Assembly (NCBI GenBank): GCA_041690535.1
Contig: JAWLHA010000017.1
Coordinates: 1-64,000, forward strand
DNA: 64,000 nt
Origin: JAWLHA01 sp041690535
GTDB lineage: Bacteria > Pseudomonadota > Gammaproteobacteria > Thiohalomonadales > Thiohalomonadaceae
Reading direction: 5' to 3'
Made by a program: the position numbers and the translations under genes
Shown here: positions 16,256-23,557 of the stretch, piece after piece
How the letters are laid out: every line of letters starts with the position of its first letter
How positions within the stretch are numbered: the first letter of the stretch is position 1
The notes under the pieces: generated by a model
What the model was told of the DNA's origin: nothing
The model's database searches: none
Seen by the model: only the letters and a program-made list of their open reading frames with translations

Positions 16256-17878
16256 GTGGCGGTGAACTTGAGTCGCAAGCGGTTTTTGGTGGTGGATGAC
16301 TTCGCACAGATGCGCAGCACGCTCCGGAACATGCTGAGCGCCTACGGCGTCACCGAGATCGACGTGGCCGCCAACGGCGACGAGGCCCTTCAACTCATCG
16401 AGCGCGGCCACCCCGACGTCGTGCTCTGCGACTACAACCTGGGGCCGGGGAAGAACGGACAACAGGTGCTCGAGGAGGCAAAGCACAAGGGTCTCATCGA
16501 CGGGACCACGGTGTTCGTGATGATCACCGCCGAGAACACCTCGGAGATGGTCATCGGGGCCATGGAGTACCGCCCGGACGATTACCTGGCCAAGCCGTTC
16601 AACAAGGGCCTGTTACACAGTCGGCTGACACGGCTCCTGGAAAAAAAGAGCGACATGGCCGACATCGACAAAGCCGTTCGCCAGGGCGACCTGCGCCAAG
16701 CCATCTGCCTGTGTGATGAGCGCATCAATGCGGGCAAGGGACACGCCTCGGAGTTTCTGCGCCTGAAAGGGGAGTTTTGCCTGCAGCTCGGCGATCACGA
16801 TGCGGCAGAAGCCACCTATGAGCAGGTGTTGGCCGCACGCCGGCTGGGCTGGGCGGTCCTGGGTCAGGCCAAGGTGGCCTACTTGAGAGGGGACTGCGCC
16901 CGCGCCATTCAACTGTGCGAAGAGGTGATCGCCGAGAACCGCTCGTTCATGGAGGCCTACGATTGGCTGGCCAAGGCCCTGCAGCGACAAGGAGACCTTG
17001 CCCGGGCGCAGGACGTGCTCAGCGATGCGGTCAAGCTCTCCCCCATGGCGGTGCCCCGCCAGCGCGCCCTCGGCGATGTAGCTGCGAAGAACAAAGATTT
17101 TGCCGTGGCCGAGGGGGCCTATCGCGCGGTACTCACCTTCGGTCGGCAGTCGCTCCATCACGAGGCCGGCAACTACACCCGGCTGGCCAAGGCGCTGAGC
17201 AGCAACGCCGCGGGGCGCGAGGCCCTCAAGGTGCTGCAGAATCTGCGCAAGGAATTCCGGAGCGAACCGACCGCGCTGCTGCAGGCCTCCCTCGGCGAGG
17301 TTGGCGCCTACCGGGCGCTGGGGCTCGACACGGAGGCGGCCTCGGCCTTCGACGAGGCGGGCAAGCGCTTCGAAGCGCTCGGTGGCGAGGTCCCCCGGGC
17401 AGTGACGCTCGAAATGGCGAACGGCCTGTTGCTCACTGGCGAGAAGGAGAAGGGACTGGCCATCATGCGCTCCCTGGTGCGCAACAATCACGAGGATGAG
17501 CAGTTGCTGGCCGAGGTGCAGGAGGCGTTTTCGGAGGCGGGTCTGGAAGAGGAGGGGCGGGAGATCATTGCCGCCACCCGCAACGAAGTGGTGCGGCTGA
17601 ACAACCAAGGGGTGGAGTTGGCGCGACGGGGACAACTCGAGGCGGCCATGCAGCTGTTCGAGGAGGCGCTGCTGGCGATGCCGGAGAACCGCGCCATCAA
17701 CCTCAATACCGCCCAGGTGATGTTGGCGCACATGCAGGAGAAGGGCGCCACGAGCGTGCGCCTGGAGCAGGTGAGGGCGTGCCTCGATCGGGTCCGGACC
17801 CTGGAGCCGACCAACCCCTCACTGCTGCGGCTAGCCGCGCTCCACGAGAAGCTCGCCCGGGAGATGCCGGATGGCTGA
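16256..17878 (+). CDS. Response-regulator receiver with TPR repeats
   Basis: A 540-residue soluble protein. Residues about 5-125 are a receiver domain: L-V-V-D-D-F-A-Q-M-R, phospho-acceptor Asp in V-V-L-C-D-Y-N-L-G, and conserved Lys in Y-L-A-K-P-F. The remaining 400 residues are TPR-type helix pairs (for example A-I-Q-L-C-E-E-V-I-A-E-N and A-M-Q-L-F-E-E-A-L-L). There is no DNA-binding or enzyme domain, so output is by protein binding. The start is probably the GTG at 16256 after GGAGGTGG. It overlaps the kinase gene by 8 bases, so the two are an operon and a likely signalling pair. Confidence 0.85.
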   Translation: MAVNLSRKRFLVVDDFAQMRSTLRNMLSAYGVTEIDVAANGDEALQLIERGHPDVVLCDYNLGPGKNGQQVLEEAKHKGLIDGTTVFVMITAENTSEMVIGAMEYRPDDYLAKPFNKGLLHSRLTRLLEKKSDMADIDKAVRQGDLRQAICLCDERINAGKGHASEFLRLKGEFCLQLGDHDAAEATYEQVLAARRLGWAVLGQAKVAYLRGDCARAIQLCEEVIAENRSFMEAYDWLAKALQRQGDLARAQDVLSDAVKLSPMAVPRQRALGDVAAKNKDFAVAEGAYRAVLTFGRQSLHHEAGNYTRLAKALSSNAAGREALKVLQNLRKEFRSEPTALLQASLGEVGAYRALGLDTEAASAFDEAGKRFEALGGEVPRAVTLEMANGLLLTGEKEKGLAIMRSLVRNNHEDEQLLAEVQEAFSEAGLEEEGREIIAATRNEVVRLNNQGVELARRGQLEAAMQLFEEALLAMPENRAINLNTAQVMLAHMQEKGATSVRLEQVRACLDRVRTLEPTNPSLLRLAALHEKLAREMPDG

Positions 17879-18557
17879 CACGAAGGTCGACCTCTCCACC
17901 CTGCTCGCATCGAGCATTCACGACACCAAGAATTCACTGGGGATGGTGCTGAACTCCCTGGACGAGCTTCTCGAGCAAGCGGGGCCGGACGGCGAGTGTC
18001 GCTGCCCCGCGGAAAAGGTGGGCCAGCTCCAATACGAAGCCAGGCGGCTCAACGACAACCTGATCCAGCTCCTCACTATCTACCGGCTGGAAAAGCACCA
18101 TTACAGCCCTGACATTCGCGAGTGGGCGATCAGCGACTTCATGGCGGACACCGTGGCGCTTCATGGTCCCCTGCTGGAGTTCCGGAACGTCGGGCTGGAG
18201 CTGCGTTGTCCCCAGGAGCTGCACGGCTATTTCGATCGGGATCTGGTCGCCGGGGTGTTGAACAACGCCATCAATAACGCGCTGCGCTACACGCGGGACC
18301 GGTTGCGGCTGAGTGTGACCGAGGCGCAAGGGGGGCTGCGCTTCTCGGTCGAGGACAATGGCAGCGGCTTTCCGCAGGCCATGCTCGTCAGCGGTTCGGG
18401 CAGTGCCATCGACTTCGGCGCAGGGCGCACCGGGCTTGGGCTTTACTTCAGTAGTCTCGTTGCGGGCTTCCACCGCAACGGCGAGCACCGCGGCCACATT
18501 GAACTGACAAATGGGGGGGAGCTCGGCGGCGGCCGGTTCTCACTCTATCTGCCCTGA
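17871..18557 (+). CDS. Small soluble sensor histidine kinase
   Basis: A 228-residue protein with no sensor domain. The N-terminal helix S-S-I-H-D-T-K-N-S-L-G-M-V holds the likely phospho-histidine (H17) in an H-D-x-K-N box. An ATPase domain follows: N box N-N-A-I-N-N-A-L-R-Y, G1 E-D-N-G-S-G-F and G2 G-R-T-G-L-G-L-Y-F. Its start overlaps the end of the receiver-TPR gene, which argues for translational coupling and cognate function. The histidine kinase probably receives its input through the TPR partner. Confidence 0.85.
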   Translation: MADTKVDLSTLLASSIHDTKNSLGMVLNSLDELLEQAGPDGECRCPAEKVGQLQYEARRLNDNLIQLLTIYRLEKHHYSPDIREWAISDFMADTVALHGPLLEFRNVGLELRCPQELHGYFDRDLVAGVLNNAINNALRYTRDRLRLSVTEAQGGLRFSVEDNGSGFPQAMLVSGSGSAIDFGAGRTGLGLYFSSLVAGFHRNGEHRGHIELTNGGELGGGRFSLYLP

Positions 18558-18571
18558 GAGATCAATCAAAC

Positions 18572-19261
18572 ATGCTGCACTTCAGTGAACAACCGGGGGC
18601 CCATGAGCGCCACCTGCGCCGGCGCCTGGGCAACCCCCTGTTTCCTGCGTTTCTCCAGGGCCACGGGGACGCCGAGATCGAGGCCAGGCTCGAGGCCTCG
18701 CAGCACCGCGACCGGCAGGAGGCCGAGGCATTCGAATCGGAGTTGCACCAGCTGCTCCAAGAGGCGATCGCCCTCAAACCCCAGGAGGAGAGCGAGGTGA
18801 TTCTGGCGTTGAAGGCCAGGCTGGATCGCGCCTATGTCCAGGCAACCAGCCTGGGGGGCGAACGCCAAGCGCAAAGAGCCGCCCTGTCGCAACTCACGGA
18901 CGTGGTGATGCGTGCAGTGCGCAGCAACACCGAAGGGGATGCGGTCGCGCTCATGGAGCTTGAGCAGGAGGCGGTGGCTCGGGCCACAAACTATCGACTG
19001 CTCGAGCAGCCGCTGGTGGCCGACCTGATGCGCCCCGACAGCCCCATCGATCGGGAGGAGTTGGCAGCCGTTCTGCTCGGGGAGAGCCCCGCGGCGCTGG
19101 AGGCGGCCCTCTGGCTATTCGGCCCCGAGGAGCTGGAGGCACTCTGTGGGGAGGCAACGGCTCATTTGCAACGGCTGGATCCCTCCCGTCAGCTGCCGGC
19201 CGCCTGGGCCAATCTGGAGACCTTGACTGCGGCACGGGAGCAGCCGCCGGAGGTGAACTGA
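18572..19261 (+). CDS. Hypothetical helical protein of the receiver-kinase operon
   Basis: A 229-residue acidic, almost wholly alpha-helical protein, not recognised. Residues about 35-120 are rich in Glu, Gln, Leu and Arg with coiled-coil character; a second helical block follows at 130-215. No cysteine-pair, nucleotide-binding or membrane signature is seen. It begins only 14 bases after the kinase stop, so it is the third gene of the operon and may act as an accessory or target protein for the two-component pair. Confidence 0.6.
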   Translation: MLHFSEQPGAHERHLRRRLGNPLFPAFLQGHGDAEIEARLEASQHRDRQEAEAFESELHQLLQEAIALKPQEESEVILALKARLDRAYVQATSLGGERQAQRAALSQLTDVVMRAVRSNTEGDAVALMELEQEAVARATNYRLLEQPLVADLMRPDSPIDREELAAVLLGESPAALEAALWLFGPEELEALCGEATAHLQRLDPSRQLPAAWANLETLTAAREQPPEVN

Positions 19262-19291
19262 AGCCGGGCCGAGGAACCCGGCCTGCCCACC

Positions 19292-19387
19292 TGGAGTACC
19301 GAACAGATCAATCCGATCCACCCTACGCCGGTTCGTTGCCCCCGCCGGGGCAATCTGGCTAGTGCGGTGATTTGTTTTTCCGTTTAG
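19292..19387. repeat. Family-2 element fragment
   Basis: GGAGTACCGAACAGATCAAT at the left and GTTTTTCCGTTTAG at the right match the ends of the family-2 element. The central GGATAAGCGCAGCG palindrome is lost, leaving about 96 bp. Confidence 0.6.
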
Positions 19388-19445
19388 GGAACGCGGATTA
19401 ATTCATCATGCCCGCGAAGCCTGCCCTCGAATGTCTTAATCGGGG
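19385..19445. repeat. Family-3 element fragment adjoining family 2
   Basis: TAGGGAACGCGGATTAATTC followed by ATCATGCCCGCGAAGCCTGC resembles, in inverted internal order, the element at 34264-34363. It directly continues the family-2 fragment, sharing the TAG junction. Confidence 0.5.
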
Positions 19446-19466
19446 GCGGGAGCGTTTCCTTCGCCG

Positions 19467-20387
19467 TCAGCCATCCTTCTCGAACTCGTCCCGGTACTCC
19501 TCCAGCACCTGCTCGATCTGCTCGATGGCGCTCTGAAGCTGATGAGGGTCGGTGCCCTTGCGCTTCGGCCTGGGCGAGGGATCCGAAAGCTCCGCCGGTT
19601 CGGGCTCGGCCTTCAGGCGGGGCGGGTAGACGATGGGCTGGTATCCCTCGGTCGAAATGAAGCGCAGGGCCACCACGCTGATGTTGTCGCTGCGCGGATA
19701 GCTATTGCGCTCGGCGATCTCCGCCATGTAGTTCACGGACTCCTCCAACTCCCCCTGCCCGAGCATCGCGCCCATCTGGGCGTCGTCCAGCGGCGACCAG
19801 AAGCCGTCCGAGCAGAGGAGCACGATATCGCCGCCGTGGAGGGTCGCATGGTCGTTCACGGTGACCTGGGGGCGGAGCGGCTGGCAACCAATGCACTGGG
19901 TGATCTGATTGCGCCGGGGATGGCTCTCCTGTTCGGCCCGACTGATCCGGCCCTTTTGATAGAGCTCTTCCACGTAGGAGTGGTCGGTGGTGCGATAGAC
20001 CGCCAACCCCTCGTGGAAGACATACAGGCGGCTGTCCCCCACGTGGGCCCAGCTGATTCGCCCCTGCTGGAGCAGGCAGAGCACGCCGGTGGTCCCGGGA
20101 AAGATGCTCGTGCCGCGCCGGCGTCCCAGGGCGATCACCTGGTCGTGCGCCTTGTGGATGATCTCGCGCAGCCACGCCCCCGGGTCGGCGATGGGCCGCT
20201 CGGCCGCGGCATACTCCGCCTCGGCGACGTCGACCAGGGTCTCCGCCGCGAGCTCGCCCCCCACACGGCCCCCCATGCCGTCCGCCAGGATGAGCAGCAC
20301 GCCCTCTTCCGTCTCCACGACCGCGAAGCGATCCTGATTGGCGGAGCGGTTACCGAGCCGGTTGACCTGTGCAATCTCGTAGCGCAA
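19467..20387 (-). CDS. PP2C-family serine/threonine phosphatase
   Basis: A 306-residue metal-dependent (PPM) phosphatase. Motifs are in order: N-R-S-A-N-Q-D-R-F near residue 12, A-D-G-M-G-G-R-V-G-G-E at about 36-46 (metal-binding Asp), S-W-A-H-V-G-D-S-R-L-Y at 112-122 and L-L-C-S-D-G-F-W near 192. The C-terminal 60 residues are Pro/Lys-rich with a final helix. It lies 6 bases downstream of the protein-kinase gene on the same strand. The pair therefore most likely acts on shared substrates, the phosphatase reversing the kinase. Confidence 0.92.
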   Translation of the reverse strand: MRYEIAQVNRLGNRSANQDRFAVVETEEGVLLILADGMGGRVGGELAAETLVDVAEAEYAAAERPIADPGAWLREIIHKAHDQVIALGRRRGTSIFPGTTGVLCLLQQGRISWAHVGDSRLYVFHEGLAVYRTTDHSYVEELYQKGRISRAEQESHPRRNQITQCIGCQPLRPQVTVNDHATLHGGDIVLLCSDGFWSPLDDAQMGAMLGQGELEESVNYMAEIAERNSYPRSDNISVVALRFISTEGYQPIVYPPRLKAEPEPAELSDPSPRPKRKGTDPHQLQSAIEQIEQVLEEYRDEFEKDG

Positions 20388-20393
20388 TGCCCC

Positions 20394-21353
20394 TCACCCC
20401 CTGTTCCAAGGCAGGCTGTTGGCCAGCCGCTCGAGCACCGACTCACCCACAGGCGGTTCGCTCTCCGGGGATGACTTGAACTCCAGCGCCAGAAGCAGCT
20501 GCTCCACGTTCTGGGGCCGCAGCAGCGGGTCGACTTCCATGCACCAGTCGATGGCGGCGAGCAAGTCGCGCGAATACCCCTTGCGAAACGCCTCCACCGC
20601 CGGGCGCATGGTGTCCTGCATGCGCCGCGCCTCCGCCGGGGGCGGCGGAACCCCCTCGATGCAGGTCCGCATGGTGGCGCCGATGGCGTAGATATCCGTC
20701 CAGGGCCCTACATACCCGCCGGACATCGACTGCTCGATGGGGCAGAAGCCCAGGGTCAGGACCTGCCCGGGCTGGTAGCGGCGGGTCTGCTGCATCTCGT
20801 GCACCGCCCCGAAATCCAGCAACAGGGGGTTGCCCCCGGCACGCAGATAGATGTTGCCCGGCTTGATGTCCAGGTGGAGCAGCCCCTTGGAATGGAGGAA
20901 TTTGAGTCCCGCAAGCAGCCGCCGGAAGACCGTGAGGATGAGCTTCTCGGAGAGGCTCCCCTTGTGGCGGCGGATGTAATCCTGGAGATTGATCCCCTTC
21001 TCGTACTCCATGACCATGTACACCGTCCCGTGCGCCTTGAAGAAGTTGATCACGTTGACGATGTTGGGGTGCTTCAGGGTCGCGAGGGTACTGGCTTCCT
21101 GGAAGAAGAGGCGCCGACCATGGGCGAAGTGCTCCCGGTCCTTCTCCTCGCGCGGGATGACGGTACGCCCATCCTCCCCGCGGATGGCCAGCTTGCGAGG
21201 CATATACTCTTTCAGAATGACCTGAATGGGGCTGTCGACCACGTGGGCCAAATAGACGATGCTGAAGCCGCCCCCACCGAGACGGCGATCGATGACATAG
21301 TTGTCCACCTGCCAACCCACCGGCAGGCACGGCTCGTTGTTAATCTCGCTCAT
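20394..21353 (-). CDS. Hanks-type serine/threonine protein kinase
   Basis: A 319-residue soluble kinase. It has the glycine loop (R-R-L-G-G-G-G-F-S-I-V-Y), the ATP lysine in V-I-L-K-E-Y-M, the catalytic loop L-H-L-D-I-K-P-G-N (HLD in place of HRD, still with Asp, Lys and Asn) and L-L-D-F-G-A-V, so it should be active. No transmembrane or PASTA segment follows. ATG 21353 is preferred to the TTG six bases upstream. It is first in a two-gene operon with the PP2C phosphatase. Targets are unknown; no FHA or type VI secretion gene is near. Confidence 0.92.
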   Translation of the reverse strand: MSEINNEPCLPVGWQVDNYVIDRRLGGGGFSIVYLAHVVDSPIQVILKEYMPRKLAIRGEDGRTVIPREEKDREHFAHGRRLFFQEASTLATLKHPNIVNVINFFKAHGTVYMVMEYEKGINLQDYIRRHKGSLSEKLILTVFRRLLAGLKFLHSKGLLHLDIKPGNIYLRAGGNPLLLDFGAVHEMQQTRRYQPGQVLTLGFCPIEQSMSGGYVGPWTDIYAIGATMRTCIEGVPPPPAEARRMQDTMRPAVEAFRKGYSRDLLAAIDWCMEVDPLLRPQNVEQLLLALEFKSSPESEPPVGESVLERLANSLPWNRG

Positions 21354-21457
21354 ACGCAAACCGCGGGCTGCACTGCCGAGCCGGCCGTTCGGTCGGTTTT
21401 CCGTGTGAGCCCAGTTCGTTTAACATAAGTGTTAGTCTACCACCTTGGAGAGGCGAC

Positions 21458-22324
21458 ATGATACGCAGCATGACGGCGTTCGCCCGCCGTGAGAGCCAGG
21501 GCCCCTGGGGCAATCTCACCCTGGAATTGCGCGCGGTGAACCACCGCTTTTTGGAGCTGTCGGTGCGCCTGCCCGAGGAGCTGCGTGCGTTCGAACCCAT
21601 GATCCGGGAGCGGATCGGCCGGGCCTTGAGCCGCGGCAAGGTGGACTGCAACGTCCGCTACCAGTCCGCATCCGCCTTTCCCGAGGCGCTGGAGGTCAAT
21701 CGGGAGCTGGCCAGCCGCCTGGCCCACGTCAGCCGGGAGGTCGACGCCCTGCTCTACAACCCCGCCCCGGTGAACTCCCTGGACGTGCTCAAGTGGCCCG
21801 GCGTCCTGCAGGTCCCCAGCCCCGATCCCGAGCAGCTGAAGCGCGAAACGCAGGCGGCGCTCGACACTGCTCTGGAGGACATGCGGGCCAATCGGGAGCG
21901 GGAAGGGGAGAAGCTCAAGACCCTCATCCTGCAGCGCTGCGACGGCGTCGCAGCGATCGTCGCCCAGGTGCGCACTCGGGTGCCGGAGGTGGTGGAGCGC
22001 TACCGCGAGCGGCTGCGCCACCGCCTCGCCGAGGTCGCGGGCGAACTGGACGAGGGACGGGTGGAACAGGAGATGGTGCTGCTCGCCCAACGCATGGATG
22101 TGGATGAGGAGATGGACCGCCTGGGGGCCCACCTGGGGGAAGTGCGCAACGTGCTCGAGCGCGACGAGCCGGTCGGCCGGCGGCTTGACTTTTTGATGCA
22201 GGAGCTCAATCGGGAGGCCAACACCCTCGGCTCCAAATCCATGGACGCCGAGACCACCCGCGCCTCGGTGGACCTGAAGGTGCTCATCGAGCAGATGCGG
22301 GAGCAGATCCAGAACATCGAATAA
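21458..22324 (+). CDS. yicC: YicC family endoribonuclease
   Basis: A 288-residue protein starting MIRSMTAFARRESQGPWG, the invariant YicC N-terminus. R-A-V-N-H-R-F-L-E-L-S-V-R-L-P lies near residue 25 and the C-terminal DUF1732 block G-R-R-L-D-F-L-M-Q-E-L-N-R-E-A-N-T-L-G-S-K near 245-265. YicC enzymes are metal-dependent RNases. It opens the conserved yicC-gmk-rpoZ-spoT gene order, although a family-2 repeat separates it from gmk here. The start follows GGAGAGGCGAC. Confidence 0.95.
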   Translation: MIRSMTAFARRESQGPWGNLTLELRAVNHRFLELSVRLPEELRAFEPMIRERIGRALSRGKVDCNVRYQSASAFPEALEVNRELASRLAHVSREVDALLYNPAPVNSLDVLKWPGVLQVPSPDPEQLKRETQAALDTALEDMRANREREGEKLKTLILQRCDGVAAIVAQVRTRVPEVVERYRERLRHRLAEVAGELDEGRVEQEMVLLAQRMDVDEEMDRLGAHLGEVRNVLERDEPVGRRLDFLMQELNREANTLGSKSMDAETTRASVDLKVLIEQMREQIQNIE

Positions 22325-22332
22325 AACAGTTG

Positions 22333-22517
22333 CTAGAGCACCGAACAGGTAAACCGAAAGATCGCCAATCGCAGCCAAGTTGCGCCGCAGGTGGCGGGGG
22401 TAGCGCACCGAGGTAGGGTGGATAAGCGCAGCGCATCCACCGGCGTCGATTTGGTGGATGCGCTGCGCTTATCCACCCTACATGTTGGGCGTCGGATTTA
22501 TCTGTTCGGTGCTCTAG
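22333..22517. repeat. Family-2 inverted-repeat element, full copy
   Basis: A perfect terminal pair, CTAGAGCACCGAACAG and CTGTTCGGTGCTCTAG, bounds 185 bp. The inner palindrome is made of GGGTGGATAAGCGCAGCGCA and its mirror. It fills the yicC-gmk spacer. Confidence 0.9.
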
Positions 22518-22559
22518 TAGCTAGCGACCAGCGACTGCATCAGCAAAGCATCCAACCCT

Positions 22560-23210
22560 ATGAAGAGCACCATGGACACGAACCACACCGAAGCCCCCCC
22601 CGGCACCCTTTACATCATCTCCGCCCCCTCCGGGGCGGGCAAGACCAGCCTGGTCAAGGCGCTCCTGGAGGCCACCGACGGCATCGAGGTCTCCACCTCC
22701 CACACCACCCGCGCCCCGCGCCCGGGAGAGGTAAACGGACAGCACTACCACTTCGTGGACGTGCCGCGCTTCCAGGCGATGATCGCCGAGGGGGAGTTCC
22801 TGGAGCATGCCCAGGTGTTCGACAACTTCTACGGCACCTCCCGTTCGGGAATCCTCGATCAGGTGCGCGGCAGCACCGATGTCATCCTGGAGATTGACTG
22901 GCAGGGGGCCCGACAGGTGCGGGCGCAGATCCCCGAGGCGGTCAGCATCTTCATCCTCCCCCCCTCCCGCGCCGCCCTGGAGGCGCGGCTACGGGCGCGC
23001 GGGCAGGACAGCGACGAGGTGATCGCCCGGCGCATGCGTGATGCCGTCGCCGAGATGACCCACTACGGTGAATTCGACTATCTGGTGATCAACGACGATT
23101 TCCAAATCGCCCTGGGGGAGTTGAAGGCCATCGTGACCGCCCGACGCCTGCGCCAGAGCGTCCAGGCTGCCTGCCACCGCGCCGCCATCGACGAGCTATT
23201 GGCATCCTGA
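22560..23210 (+). CDS. gmk: Guanylate kinase
   Basis: A 216-residue enzyme that phosphorylates GMP to GDP. The P-loop is S-A-P-S-G-A-G-K-T-S near residue 22, followed by the GMP-binding S-T-S-H-T-T-R-A-P-R-P-G-E and Y-G-T-S-R motifs, then L-E-I-D-W-Q-G-A. A second ATG at 22572 (MDTNHTE) would give 212 residues and is equally plausible. It sits between yicC and rpoZ as in most gammaproteobacteria. Confidence 0.96.
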   Translation: MKSTMDTNHTEAPPGTLYIISAPSGAGKTSLVKALLEATDGIEVSTSHTTRAPRPGEVNGQHYHFVDVPRFQAMIAEGEFLEHAQVFDNFYGTSRSGILDQVRGSTDVILEIDWQGARQVRAQIPEAVSIFILPPSRAALEARLRARGQDSDEVIARRMRDAVAEMTHYGEFDYLVINDDFQIALGELKAIVTARRLRQSVQAACHRAAIDELLAS

Positions 23211-23267
23211 GGCGGTTTCGCTTACTATTTGAAACCTTTTCATCTGCATTTGTCGGGAGATTAACGG

Positions 23268-23531
23268 ATGGCGCGGATCACCGTCGAAGACTGCCTGGAT
23301 AACGTGGACAACCGTTTCCAGCTGGTGCTGGTCGCGACCAAGCGGGCGCGTCAGATCGCCAATGGCAAGGAACCCATGGTTCCCTGGGAGAACGACAAAC
23401 CCACCGTGGTCGCCCTGCGGGAGATCGCCGAAGGCAAGGTCACCCGCACCATCATGGACAGCGCGGCGGCCCAACACCCGGCCGAAGAGTCGCTCGTCAG
23501 CGAAGACGAGGCCCGCGAAGAGACCAGCTGA
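23268..23531 (+). CDS. rpoZ: DNA-directed RNA polymerase omega subunit
   Basis: An 87-residue omega subunit, which helps assemble beta-prime and contributes to ppGpp binding in proteobacteria. It begins MARITVEDCLDNVDNRFQLV, with the A-T-K-R-A-R-Q-I motif around residue 25 and K-P-T-V-V-A-L-R-E-I in the middle. Length is standard. It lies 57 bases after gmk and 26 bases before spoT, matching the usual operon. Confidence 0.97.
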   Translation: MARITVEDCLDNVDNRFQLVLVATKRARQIANGKEPMVPWENDKPTVVALREIAEGKVTRTIMDSAAAQHPAEESLVSEDEAREETS

Positions 23532-23557
23532 TCGGCCGTTCTGGGACAGTAGGCCCG

